From contig QHRW01000036.1 in the NCBI GenBank assembly GCA_003220265.1, positions 1-32,991 of the forward strand: 32,991 nucleotides of DNA, in the 5' to 3' direction. Below, piece by piece: positions 1 to 7,774 of this stretch. The first letter of the stretch is position 1. Each line of letters opens with the position of its first letter. The position numbers and the translations under genes were made by a program. Origin of the DNA: Candidatus Rokuibacteriota bacterium. GTDB lineage: Bacteria > Methylomirabilota > Methylomirabilia > Rokubacteriales > CSP1-6. The notes below the pieces were generated by a model. The model ran no database searches, was not told the DNA's origin, and saw only the letters and a program-made list of their open reading frames with translations.

Positions 1-1
1 G

Positions 2-79
2 TTCGGCGAGCTCTTCGGCGAGCCCTACAAGAGCATGCCGAAGGACGCCGGCGCGATCGTGGTGTTCACCCTGGAGTGA
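2..79 (+). CDS. C-terminal end of an upstream gene, possibly a PQQ-dependent dehydrogenase
   Basis: An open frame enters from the left edge and stops at TGA 77-79, giving 25 residues that end IVVFTLE. The next two genes are a small cytochrome c and a MoxJ/XoxJ-like substrate-binding protein. In methylotrophs and alcohol oxidisers such a pair usually follows a PQQ-dependent methanol or alcohol dehydrogenase. The hydrophobic final strand would suit the last blade of a quinoprotein propeller. That identity rests almost entirely on context; the visible residues are too few to prove it. Confidence 0.55.
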   Translation, partial: FGELFGEPYKSMPKDAGAIVVFTLE

Positions 80-88
80 TTCGCATCG

Positions 89-122
89 CCGCGGGGAGGG
101 CGCACGCGCGCCCTCCCCGCGG
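89..122 (+). terminator. Perfect 15-bp intercistronic hairpin
   Basis: The left arm CCGCGGGGAGGGCGC (89-103) pairs perfectly with 108-122 across an ACGC loop. It lies 9 bases after the upstream stop and 12 bases before the cytochrome c start. No T-run follows, so it is not a textbook intrinsic terminator. It may instead attenuate or stabilise a mRNA in which the upstream gene is more abundant than the downstream ones. Confidence 0.75.
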
Positions 123-134
123 TAGCATGTCTCC

Positions 135-440
135 ATGATCCGCATCCTCGCCCTCACCGTCGCTCTGAGCCTCGGCCCGGCGGTCGCTTGGGCCCAGGAT
201 CGCGCGGCGGAAGCCGCCCAGATCTTCGCCAGCACGTGCGGCTTCTGCCATCAGGATGGTGGCCGGGCCGCCGGCCGGGGACCCAAGCTGGCGGGCACCG
301 ATCGGCCGGACGACTACTTGCTCAACCGCATCCGTGTCGGAAAGGAGGGCGCCATGCCCGCCTTCGGGCGAGCGCTCAGCGAGGCGCAGCTGCGAGCCCT
401 CGTGGCCTACATTCGCAGTCTGAAGGACGACGCTCGATGA
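135..440 (+). CDS. Small periplasmic class I cytochrome c
   Basis: A 101-residue protein with a signal peptide of about 20 residues ending AWA before QDR. It has one covalent haem motif CGFCH at residues 35-39 and a likely axial methionine in the segment AMPAFGRAL. The C-terminal helix, rich in Leu and Tyr (ALVAYIRSL), is typical of class I cytochromes c. It should act in the periplasm as an electron carrier, and the neighbours suggest it takes electrons from a quinoprotein dehydrogenase. It is shorter than typical XoxG/MoxG cytochromes, so that assignment is by context only. Its TGA stop overlaps the ATG of the next gene (ATGA, 437-440), so the two are probably translationally coupled. Confidence 0.9.
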   Translation: MIRILALTVALSLGPAVAWAQDRAAEAAQIFASTCGFCHQDGGRAAGRGPKLAGTDRPDDYLLNRIRVGKEGAMPAFGRALSEAQLRALVAYIRSLKDDAR

Positions 441-1219
441 CCGGCCGGCGCGCGGCCGCGCTCGCCGGTGCGCTCGCGGCCGCCTTCGCCTGCTCGACCG
501 CCGACGGGCGGCCCCTCAGTGTCATCCGCGACCGCGGCGTGCTGTCGCAGTGTGCCCACGCCAACGCGCTGCCGTTCGCGAGCAAGACGGCCGACCCGCC
601 GGGATTCCAGATCGAGCTCGGGCGCGCGCTGGCGGCGGACCTGGGCGTCCAGCTCAGCGTGGAGTGGGTCACCAGCGGTGTGCAGTTCCGCGCCGTCGAC
701 TGCGACATCGTCCTGGACACGATCGCCGTGCCGGAGGCTCAGGCCGAGCGCCGTCTCGACCTCTCGAAGCCGTACCGTCGCAGCGGGGTGGGGCTCGTGC
801 TGTCGCCGAACACGCCTGAGGTTCGACAGTTCGACGATCTCATCGGCCATCGCGTCGCCGTGCAAACGCGGTCGCTGGCGGCGATGCTGCTGGGGCGGCG
901 CGGGATCCGGCTCGCCTCGTTCGGCTACGAGGAGGAGATGGTCGAGGCGGTGATGAAGGGAGAGGTGGAGGCCGCGGCCGTGTCGCAGGCCACGGTGGGG
1001 TACTTCAACCTCCGCCATCCCGACGCTCACCTGCGGTTCGTCCACGCGTACGACACGGAGCCCGAGCTCCGCTGGAATCTTTCCGTCGGCTTGCGGCGTT
1101 CCGACCCGGCGTTGCGCGAAGCGATCGACGCCGCCATCGACCGCCTCGTGACCAGCGGCACCATCGAGAAGATCTACGCGCGCTACGGCATCGAATACCG
1201 GCCTGCCCTCGCCCCGTGA
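437..1219 (+). CDS. Quinoprotein-associated periplasmic substrate-binding protein (MoxJ/XoxJ-like)
   Basis: A 260-residue protein of the SBP_bac_3 fold. An N-terminal hydrophobic signal (residues 5-19) is followed by the segment SQCAHANALPFASK. That segment matches the opening pattern of the quinoprotein-dehydrogenase-associated binding proteins (Cys, Asn, Leu-Pro-Phe, then a GF-containing strand), the MoxJ/XoxJ group. Cys39 and Cys89 could form a disulfide. In known clusters this protein accompanies XoxF and its cytochrome and is thought to help activate or mature the dehydrogenase rather than feed a transporter. No permease or ATPase gene is nearby, which agrees. The start at ATG 437 overlaps the cytochrome stop, and the stop overlaps the GTG start of the next gene. 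A weak lipobox-like AFAC is present but not canonical. Confidence 0.8.
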   Translation: MTGRRAAALAGALAAAFACSTADGRPLSVIRDRGVLSQCAHANALPFASKTADPPGFQIELGRALAADLGVQLSVEWVTSGVQFRAVDCDIVLDTIAVPEAQAERRLDLSKPYRRSGVGLVLSPNTPEVRQFDDLIGHRVAVQTRSLAAMLLGRRGIRLASFGYEEEMVEAVMKGEVEAAAVSQATVGYFNLRHPDAHLRFVHAYDTEPELRWNLSVGLRRSDPALREAIDAAIDRLVTSGTIEKIYARYGIEYRPALAP

Positions 1220-3261
1220 CCGCGCGAAGGATCCCGCGTGAGCGCCACGCCGCGATGACGGTGGTGCGGTCGTCTCCGGCACGACTCGCGATGGGCGTCG
1301 TCGTGCTGATCTTCACGCTTGCAGGAGCCGCGGCGGCGGAAGTCACCCGGCTCGTGGTGACGGCGCGCCAGGACGTGCTGGGGGGCGATTACGAAAAGCT
1401 CGCCGGGACTGTCGAGCTCGAGCTGGACCCGGCGCATCCCGCCAACGTGACGATCGTGGACCTCGACCGCGCGCCCCGCAACGCGCGCGGCCGTGTCGAG
1501 GCCTCGGCGGACTTCATGGTGCTGCGGCCCCGGCGATCCCCGCGCGGGTCGACGGCGCTGCTGGAGGTCAGCAACCGCGGCGGCAAGGCCGCGCTGCCGT
1601 ACTTCAACCGGGCGTCCTGGACGCTGGACCCGACCGCGGATCGCGACTTCGGCGACCGGTTCCTGATGCGGCAGGGTCTCACGGTCATCTGGGTGGGCTG
1701 GCAATTCGACGCGCCGCGCGAGGACGGCCTCCTGCGCCTGCGCGCGACGATCGCCGGCGGCGGCCCCCAGCCGATCGAGGGACTCGTCCGCAGCGACTGG
1801 ACCGTGGATGCCCCGACCGCGACGCTGCCACTCGCGCACCGCAATCACGTGCCGTACCCGGTGGCCGACCCCGCCCACGCGGACAACGTGCTGACGGTAC
1901 GCGCCACCAGGCTCGGGCCGAGAGAGGTCGTGTCGCGCGACCGCTGGCGCTTCGCGCGCATGGAAGAGGGACGGCTGGTGGACGACCCGACGCAGATCTC
2001 CCTCGCCGGAGGCTTCGAGCGCGGCAAGATCTACGAGCTGGTCTATCGCGCGCGGGATCCCGCCGTCGTGGGCATTGGACTGGCGGCCGTGCGCGACGTC
2101 GTCTCGTTTGCGCGCTACGATCCCCGCGCGCCGTTTCCGGTGACGGCGGCGGTGGGGCTCGGCATCTCCCAGAGCGGGCGGTTCTTGCGCCACTTCGTCT
2201 ACCAGGGCTTCAACACCGACGAGGCCGGCCGGAAAGTGTTCGACGGCTTGCTCGTTCACACGGCCGGCGCGGGGCGGGGGAGCTTCAATCACCGCTTCGC
2301 GCAGCCGTCGCGAGACGCGCATCGCTTCTCCGCATTCTTCTATCCGACGGACATTTTCCCGTTCACGGGCCGGACGCAGACCGATCCGGAGACGGGGCGT
2401 GCGGATGGACTCTTCGCGCGATCACGGCCCGAGCACGTGCCGAAGATCTTCTTCACCAACACCGGCTACGAGTACTGGGGGCGGGCGGCATCGCTGATTC
2501 ACACGACACCGGACGGACGGATCGATGCGCCGCCGCTGCCCAACGAGCGCATCTACCATCTCGCGGGCGGCCAGCACTTCGTCGGTGGGTTCCCTCCGCC
2601 GGACGCGCCGCGCTCAGGCGACGTGTATCGCAGCAACCCCCTCGACTTCCTCGTGACCCTCCGCGCGCTGCTGACACGCCTGCTCGAGTGGGTCGCGGAC
2701 GGCCGCACTCCGCCGCCGAGCGCCTACCCCACGCTGTCGACGCGAACGCTGGTCTCCATCGACGCGCTGAAGTTCCCGGCCGTCCGCGGCCTGAAGGCCC
2801 CCGCCGTGATCCACCAGGCCCATCGGGTCGACTATGGTCCAGACTGGGGCGCCGGCATCATCACCCGCGAGCCGCCGGGGGTCGGCGCGCCCTTCCCCGC
2901 GCTCGTGTCCCAGGTGGACGCCGATGGCAACGAGGTCGCCGGCGTGCGCGGCGTCGAGCTCCTGGCACCGCTGGCCACCTACACCCCGTGGCAGCTCCGC
3001 GGCGGCCAGGGAAGCGATGCCGGCGAGCTGGTGGATTTCCTGGGCAGCTACGTCCCCCTGCCGCGGACGGACGCGGAGCGGGAGCGCGCGGGTGACGGCC
3101 GTGTCAGCGTCGAGCGTCGCTATGCCGACAAGAGCGTCTACCTGGTGACGGTACGTCGAGCCGCCGACTCCCTGGCGCGGGCGGGCCTGCTGCTTCGCGA
3201 GGACATTCCGGGGGTGCTCCAGCGAGCCGAGCAGCACTGGGACTGGATCATGCGGCGCTGA
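1216..3261 (+). CDS. Secreted alpha/beta-hydrolase-domain protein
   Basis: A protein of up to 681 residues with the nucleophile elbow G-I-S-Q-S-G at residues 316-321, so Ser318 is the likely nucleophile. It resembles the large alpha/beta hydrolase domain family whose substrates are largely unknown. A hydrophobic N-terminal segment (about residues 25-41, ending AAAAE) looks like a signal peptide. The GTG at 1216 overlaps the stop of the binding-protein gene (GTGA), suggesting coupling. ATG 1255 (residue 14) is an equally good start and gives a cleaner signal peptide; neither has a strong Shine-Dalgarno. A second copy of the family lies at 11026-13011 on the minus strand, sharing the LDPAHPANV-like opening, GRFLR after the elbow, DEAG, and the ADG-PPPSAYP-like segment. 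The other copy has no signal peptide. Confidence 0.82.
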   Translation: MTARRIPRERHAAMTVVRSSPARLAMGVVVLIFTLAGAAAAEVTRLVVTARQDVLGGDYEKLAGTVELELDPAHPANVTIVDLDRAPRNARGRVEASADFMVLRPRRSPRGSTALLEVSNRGGKAALPYFNRASWTLDPTADRDFGDRFLMRQGLTVIWVGWQFDAPREDGLLRLRATIAGGGPQPIEGLVRSDWTVDAPTATLPLAHRNHVPYPVADPAHADNVLTVRATRLGPREVVSRDRWRFARMEEGRLVDDPTQISLAGGFERGKIYELVYRARDPAVVGIGLAAVRDVVSFARYDPRAPFPVTAAVGLGISQSGRFLRHFVYQGFNTDEAGRKVFDGLLVHTAGAGRGSFNHRFAQPSRDAHRFSAFFYPTDIFPFTGRTQTDPETGRADGLFARSRPEHVPKIFFTNTGYEYWGRAASLIHTTPDGRIDAPPLPNERIYHLAGGQHFVGGFPPPDAPRSGDVYRSNPLDFLVTLRALLTRLLEWVADGRTPPPSAYPTLSTRTLVSIDALKFPAVRGLKAPAVIHQAHRVDYGPDWGAGIITREPPGVGAPFPALVSQVDADGNEVAGVRGVELLAPLATYTPWQLRGGQGSDAGELVDFLGSYVPLPRTDAERERAGDGRVSVERRYADKSVYLVTVRRAADSLARAGLLLREDIPGVLQRAEQHWDWIMRR

Positions 3262-3320
3262 GGGCACGGCCCGATCTGATCCTTCGGTTTCCAGGCGCCT
3301 CCCCTGCAATAATCGGAGGG

Positions 3321-3338
3321 CTGGCACTGTGCCAGTGC
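3321..3338 (+). promoter_or_regulatory. Overlapping dyads upstream of the OmpA-like lipoprotein
   Basis: CTGGCAC-T-GTGCCAG (3321-3335) is a perfect 7-bp dyad around one base. It overlaps a second dyad, GGCACTG-TGC-CAGTGCC (3323-3339). The pair sits 20-38 bases before the ATG at 3359. It could be an operator or a leader hairpin; nothing in the sequence says which. Confidence 0.45.
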
Positions 3339-3347
3339 CCCTCACCC

Positions 3348-3354
3348 AGGGAGG
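3348..3354 (+). promoter_or_regulatory. Ribosome binding site that decides the lipoprotein start
   Basis: AGGGAGG ends four bases before ATG 3359. This supports 3359 rather than the in-frame GTG at 3329, which would also spoil the signal peptide. Confidence 0.7.
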
Positions 3355-3358
3355 CATC

Positions 3359-4177
3359 ATGCGAAAGACGCTGATCGCGTCAGTCGCCTTGGGCTTCGCC
3401 GCGTTCGTCACCAGCGGCTGCGTCTCCAAGAGCGAGTACATGAAGCAGGTCCACGCCACCGACCAGCTCGAGCAGGAGCTGGCCCAGGCCAAGGCCCGGA
3501 ACCGCACGCTGGACGAGAACCTCGCGGCCATGACCAAGGACCGGGGCGAGCTCGAGCTCCTGCTCAAGTCGCGCTCGGACGAGCTCTCCAAGGCCGTCGC
3601 CGAGCTGCGCCAGCGCGTCGCCGCCCTCGGCGGCGAGAACGCGCGGCTGGCGAAGGACCTCGAGGACGAGCGCAAGGCCAGGGAGGACGCCCAGCACGCG
3701 AAGGAGGAGAAGGTCCGCGAGGTCAGCTCGACCTACGAGCAGCTCCTCAGCAAGATGAAGGGCGAGATCGCCAAAGGGCAGGTCACGATCTCCGAGCTGA
3801 AGGGCAAGCTCACCGTCAACCTCGTCGAGGCGATCCTCTTCGACTCGGGCCAGGCCGAGGTCAAGCCGGGCGGACTGGTGGTGCTCGGCAAGGTCATCGA
3901 GATCCTCAAGACCGTGAACGACAAGGCCGTCCGTATCGAAGGCCACACCGACGACATCCCGATCAAGGGCAGTCTCACGGGGCGCTATCCGACGAACTGG
4001 GAGCTCTCCGCGGCGCGCGCCATCAACGTCGCCCGCTATCTGCAGAAGCAGGCGATCAGCCCGGCCAACCTTTCCGCGGCCGGCTACGGCGAGTTCAAGC
4101 CCGTGGCCGACAACTCCACCGTGGAGGGACGGGCGAAGAATCGCCGCATCGAGATCGTGCTCGTACCCAAGGACTGA
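3359..4177 (+). CDS. OmpA/MotB-type peptidoglycan-binding lipoprotein with coiled coil
   Basis: A 272-residue protein with three parts. The first is a lipoprotein-type signal ending TSGC, with Cys21 as the probable lipidated residue. Next comes a long charged coiled coil (about residues 25-145, rich in E, K, L and A heptads). The C-terminus is an OmpA-like domain (about 150-270) with the hallmark segments EGHTDD, LSAARAINVARYL and NRRIEI that hold diaminopimelate in peptidoglycan. It probably anchors the outer membrane to the cell wall or spans the periplasm. A strong ribosome binding site fixes the start. It stands as its own unit, with dyads upstream and a long hairpin downstream (4191-4223). 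Confidence 0.92.
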   Translation: MRKTLIASVALGFAAFVTSGCVSKSEYMKQVHATDQLEQELAQAKARNRTLDENLAAMTKDRGELELLLKSRSDELSKAVAELRQRVAALGGENARLAKDLEDERKAREDAQHAKEEKVREVSSTYEQLLSKMKGEIAKGQVTISELKGKLTVNLVEAILFDSGQAEVKPGGLVVLGKVIEILKTVNDKAVRIEGHTDDIPIKGSLTGRYPTNWELSAARAINVARYLQKQAISPANLSAAGYGEFKPVADNSTVEGRAKNRRIEIVLVPKD

Positions 4178-4190
4178 GCCCCCGCCCCAC

Positions 4191-4223
4191 GCCCCGTGAG
4201 CGCGTGACTCGCGCTCACGGGGC
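4191..4223 (+). terminator. Perfect 14-bp hairpin after the OmpA-like gene
   Basis: GCCCCGTGAGCGCG (4191-4204) pairs perfectly with 4210-4223 across a TGACT loop, 13 bases after the stop codon. No T-tract follows. It is probably a terminator of the GC-hairpin kind or an mRNA 3'-end stabiliser. Confidence 0.7.
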
Positions 4224-4272
4224 CTAGAACGAGCCGGGTCAACGCCTCGCGGTTCTGCTATTCTTCCGCGCC

Positions 4273-5052
4273 ATGGACACTCTAGAGCTCGGACTCAAGG
4301 GCAAGGTTGCGATCGTCACGGGCGGGAGCGAGGGGCTGGGCAAGGCCGCCGTCGAGCGGTTTGCCCGGTCGGGCGCGCGGGTGGTGGCCTGTGCCCGCCG
4401 CAAGGACGTGCTCGAGCGCACCATCGACGACATCCGGAAGGCGACGGGCGCCGAGATCGTCCCGCTGGCCGCCGACGTCTCCCAGGCGGCCGGCTGCGAG
4501 GCGGTGGTCGCCGCAGCCGTCCGGCAGTTCAGCACCGTCGATATCCTGCTGAACAACGCGGGGACCTCGGCGGGGGGCAGCTTCGAGACGGTCAGTGACG
4601 ACGCCTGGCAGTCCGACCTCGACCTCAAGCTCATGGCCGCGGTGCGCATGTCGCGCCTGGTCATCCCGCACATGAAGCGGCAGGGCGGCGGGCGCATCAT
4701 CAACGTCGTCAACACCGGGGGCAAGGCGCCGCGGGCGCAGGGGCTGCCCACCAGCGTGTCGCGGGCGGCCGGCATCAACCTGACGAAGTCGCTGGCCAAC
4801 GAGTACGCCGCGGACCGCATCCTGGTGAACGCGATCTGCATCGGCCTGGTGAAGAGCGCGCAGATGGCAAAGCGTGCGAAGGACGGCGACCTCGAGGGTC
4901 ACTACCGCGAGCTGGGCAAGCGCGTGCCCATCGGGCGGGTGGCGGAGGCTTCGGAGTTCGCCGACCTGGTGGCGTTCCTCGCCTCGGACCGTGCCGCGTT
5001 CATCACGGGCACGGCCATCAACTTCGACGGCGGGATCTCGCCGGTCGTGTAG
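4273..5052 (+). CDS. SDR-family oxidoreductase with a degenerate catalytic triad
   Basis: A 259-residue Rossmann-fold short-chain dehydrogenase/reductase. The nucleotide-binding motif TGGSEGLG is at residues 17-24, NNAG at 94-97, and the C-terminal INFDGG before the end is typical of classical SDRs. The active-site region reads INVVNTGGKAP followed by LPTSVSRAAGINLTK. Where classical SDRs have Tyr-x3-Lys this one has Thr160 and Arg164, and the catalytic Ser position holds Asn147. The fold is certain, but standard Tyr-based catalysis looks impossible. It may bind NAD(P) without turnover, use another mechanism, or belong to a non-canonical SDR branch. It ends 6 bases before the stop of the convergent gene. 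Confidence 0.9.
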   Translation: MDTLELGLKGKVAIVTGGSEGLGKAAVERFARSGARVVACARRKDVLERTIDDIRKATGAEIVPLAADVSQAAGCEAVVAAAVRQFSTVDILLNNAGTSAGGSFETVSDDAWQSDLDLKLMAAVRMSRLVIPHMKRQGGGRIINVVNTGGKAPRAQGLPTSVSRAAGINLTKSLANEYAADRILVNAICIGLVKSAQMAKRAKDGDLEGHYRELGKRVPIGRVAEASEFADLVAFLASDRAAFITGTAINFDGGISPVV

Positions 5053-5058
5053 GGCCGA

Positions 5059-5490
5059 CTACTTCTTCGGCTCGGCGCCGCCCGTGCTCGAGGCGCCTTT
5101 TTCGTTGCTCCGGGAGTAGGACGCGCCCTCACCGACGTTGGCGCCGGTCTTGGTGGCCTGGGCGGGATCGACGGCGTTGGGCCGGGTATCGCCGCCGGTC
5201 TGCGAGGACGACGGGCCGCCCGCCTGCGAGGAGGTCTGGCCCAGCTTCGCCAGCGTGGCGTCGTCGAGCCGGCCGGTGGCGTCGAGGCCGTTCTTCTTCT
5301 GGTAGGCCCGCAGCGCGTCACGCGTGTGCGCACCCATGACCCCATCGATCGGGCCTGGATCGTGCCCCATCTGCTTGAGGGCGTTCTGCACTCGCTCGAC
5401 TTCCGCGCGATCGCCGCTCTGCGCAGCGATCTGCGTTGCCGTGAGTGCGAGCAGCGCGCTTCCCATCAGGACCAGAGTCAGCGTTTTCAT
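5059..5490 (-). CDS. Secreted peptidoglycan-binding domain protein
   Basis: A 143-residue protein. A signal peptide (residues 1-23, ending QIAAQ) is followed by one PG_binding_1 domain (about 28-85) containing MGHDPGPIDGVMGAHTRDA and AYQKKNGL, the usual repeat pattern of this fold. The tail of about 55 residues is disordered and rich in Ser, Gly and Thr. No catalytic domain is present, so it is presumably a periplasmic wall-binding protein. It is transcribed towards the SDR gene, and its start lies 98 bases from the divergent OYE-type gene. Confidence 0.85.
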   Translation of the reverse strand: MKTLTLVLMGSALLALTATQIAAQSGDRAEVERVQNALKQMGHDPGPIDGVMGAHTRDALRAYQKKNGLDATGRLDDATLAKLGQTSSQAGGPSSSQTGGDTRPNAVDPAQATKTGANVGEGASYSRSNEKGASSTGGAEPKK

Positions 5491-5588
5491 GACCCACTCC
5501 CGGAACCAGCAGGAGCAAGTCCTGTACCGCCGATGACCTGAGACCGGCTCGGCTCGCCACCGGGCCGGTCGAGCGCTAGAATCCGGCG

Positions 5589-7556
5589 ATGGCCCACGAG
5601 CTCCGCGCGCTGTTCACGCCGATCCAGGTCGGGGCGCTCACGCTCGAGAACCGGATCTACTCCTCCGGCCACGCCGAAGCCATGGCCGACGGCGGCCGCC
5701 CCACGGAGCGGCTGCGGCGCTACCACGAGGCCAAGGCGCGGGGTGGGTGTGCGCTGACGATCTTCGGCGGCTCCTCCAGCGTGCATCCCTCGTCGCCGGC
5801 GGCCGCGTGGAAGCAGATCGCCAACCACGACGACTCCGTCATCCCCGGATACCGCGCGATCGCCGACGCGGTGCACGCGCACGGCTGTCGGGTCTTCACG
5901 CAGCTCACGCATCTGGGCCGCCGCGCCCAGTCGGATCCCGAGGCCGGCCACGCCCTGCTCGCACCCTCGCAGATTCCCGAGCGGGTGCATCGCGAGGTGC
6001 CGCACGAGCTGGAAGCCGAGCAGATCGCCGAGCTGGTGCGTGCCTTCGGCGAGGCGGCGCGCCGGTGCCGCGACGGCGGCCTCGACGGAATCGAGATCTC
6101 GATGGCGCACAACCATCTCATCGACCAGTTCTGGTCGCCCGCGTTCAACCAGCGGCTCGACGAGTACGGCGGCAGCCTCGACAACCGGATGCGCTTCGGC
6201 CTGGAAGTGCTGACCGAGATCCGCCGGCGCGTGGGCCGCGACTTCGTCGTGGGTGCCCGCATCTCCGGCGACGAGCTCACGCCCGGGGGACTCAGCGCAA
6301 GCGACATGGCGAGCATCGCCCGTCGCCTGGCCGCGTCGGGCCTCGTCGACTTCCTGTCGATCATCGGCGGCGGCGCTCACACGTACTGGCTGCAGGCCGC
6401 GGCCGTGCCGAACATGAGCTTCGGCGCCGGCGTCTACGTGCCGCTGGCGGCGCAGGTCAAGGCCGCCGCGCCCGGCGTGGCGATCCTGCACGCGAGCCGG
6501 ATCGTCGATCCCGTGCACGCCGACCGGCTCGTGGCCGCCGGCGAGATCGACGTGGTCGGCATGACGCGCGCGCTCATCGCCGACCCCGAGCTTCCGCGCA
6601 AGGCGCGCGAGGGGCGGCTCGACGACATCCGCACCTGCGTCGGCGCCAACGAGGGCTGCATCGATCGGATCTACCAGGGCAAGCCCGTCACCTGTGTGCA
6701 GAATCCCGCGACCGGCCGAGAGGCGGAGCTCGGTGACGTCACGCGCGTGGCGACGCCCAAGAAGGTCGTGGTCGTGGGAGGCGGCGTGGCGGGCCTGGAG
6801 GCGGCGCGGATGGCGGCCCTTCGCGGCTGTCGCGTCGTTCTGCTGGAGAAGGCGGCGGCGCTCGGCGGCCAGGTGCTGCTGGCGGCGCGCGCGCCGGCTC
6901 GCGGCGAATACGCGGGCATCGTGCGCTTCCTCGTCGCCCAGGTCCGCAAGCTCGGCGTGGACGTCCGGCTCGGCGTGGACGCCACGGCGCCGCTGGTGCT
7001 GGCCGAGCGCCCGGACGCGGTCATCGTGGCCACCGGCTCGCATTCGTACATTCCTTTGGTCCCCGGCAGCGACGGCAAGCACGTCGTCACCGACCGCGAC
7101 GTGCTGGGCGGCGAGGCCAAGGTGGGAGCGAACGTCGTGGTGGTGGACGACGTGCACACGGAGGCGGCGCTCTCGACCGCGGAGCTGCTGCTCGATCAGG
7201 GCAAGCGTGTCGAGGTGATCTCGGCGCTCTTCTACGTCGGGCAGGACGTCGGCGTGACCTCGATCGCGCCGATCTACTCGCGCCTCTTCACCAAGGGCGT
7301 GGTGTTCACGCCGTGCGTGGAGCTGCGCGCGATCGAGGGCTCGACCGTGGTGATCGCCAACGTCTACTCGGGCGCCGAACGCCGGATCGACGGCGTGGAT
7401 AGCGTGGTGCTGGCGACGGGCAGCCGCTCGACGGACAGCCTGTATCGCGCGCTGAAGGGCCAGGTCGCGGCCCTCTACGCGGCGGGGGACTGCGTGGCGC
7501 CGCGCGGCGTCCACCAGGCCATCCTCGACGGCACCCGGGCGGCCCGGGCGCTCTAG
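5589..7556 (+). CDS. Old-yellow-enzyme / FAD fusion reductase (2,4-dienoyl-CoA reductase-like)
   Basis: A 655-residue protein of the NADH:flavin oxidoreductase family that includes 2,4-dienoyl-CoA reductase and trimethylamine dehydrogenase. Residues 1-340 form the FMN TIM barrel (LTHLGRR, the SMAHNHLIDQFWSP segment, YGGSLDNRMRF). Residues 390-655 form the FAD/NAD(P) domain (VVVVGGGVAGLEAARMA, ATGS, ending AAGDC and an HQAI segment). Between them lies the iron-sulfur motif, normally C-x2-C-x3-C-x11-C. Here it reads Cys350, Ala353, Cys357, Cys369, so the second ligand is lost. The substrate cannot be told from sequence; reduction of an unsaturated or N-methyl compound is plausible. It is a single-gene unit. 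Confidence 0.92.
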   Translation: MAHELRALFTPIQVGALTLENRIYSSGHAEAMADGGRPTERLRRYHEAKARGGCALTIFGGSSSVHPSSPAAAWKQIANHDDSVIPGYRAIADAVHAHGCRVFTQLTHLGRRAQSDPEAGHALLAPSQIPERVHREVPHELEAEQIAELVRAFGEAARRCRDGGLDGIEISMAHNHLIDQFWSPAFNQRLDEYGGSLDNRMRFGLEVLTEIRRRVGRDFVVGARISGDELTPGGLSASDMASIARRLAASGLVDFLSIIGGGAHTYWLQAAAVPNMSFGAGVYVPLAAQVKAAAPGVAILHASRIVDPVHADRLVAAGEIDVVGMTRALIADPELPRKAREGRLDDIRTCVGANEGCIDRIYQGKPVTCVQNPATGREAELGDVTRVATPKKVVVVGGGVAGLEAARMAALRGCRVVLLEKAAALGGQVLLAARAPARGEYAGIVRFLVAQVRKLGVDVRLGVDATAPLVLAERPDAVIVATGSHSYIPLVPGSDGKHVVTDRDVLGGEAKVGANVVVVDDVHTEAALSTAELLLDQGKRVEVISALFYVGQDVGVTSIAPIYSRLFTKGVVFTPCVELRAIEGSTVVIANVYSGAERRIDGVDSVVLATGSRSTDSLYRALKGQVAALYAAGDCVAPRGVHQAILDGTRAARAL

Positions 7557-7618
7557 CCCCTTGGGTCGGGGAGAGCCGGTGGCGTAACCACCAAATCAGG
7601 GGTACTATCGTCGCCGCC

Positions 7619-7774
7619 ATGGACCCCAAGCCCACGCCGCTCGAGCAGGTCGACGAGCGGATCTCTGCGCTGGACACGGCATTCGCCCGGGCACGCGACA
7701 CATTCCAGACCCTGCGTGACGGCGGGATCGCCCCGACCTTTCATCCGGAGGACGAGGGCCCGATCGCTCCGTAG
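7619..7774 (+). CDS. Small hypothetical protein, 51 residues
   Basis: An ATG-to-TAG frame encodes 51 residues. It has an amphipathic helical first half (LEQVDERISALDTAFARARDT) and an acidic, proline-containing tail. Third codon positions are strongly G/C, as in the neighbouring genes, which supports real coding. I recognise no family. It sits alone between the OYE-type gene and the convergent zinc-ribbon gene. No clear Shine-Dalgarno is seen. Confidence 0.5.
   Translation: MDPKPTPLEQVDERISALDTAFARARDTFQTLRDGGIAPTFHPEDEGPIAP

Noticed and set aside
3321..3338. Sigma-54 promoter (TGGCAC ...)
   Set aside because: The GG to GC spacing is wrong: the bases ten after GG are GT, not GC.
5487..7514. 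675-residue minus-strand frame antisense to the OYE-type gene
   Set aside because: It is His/Arg/Asp-rich shadow coding caused by high GC; the plus strand carries a complete recognisable enzyme.
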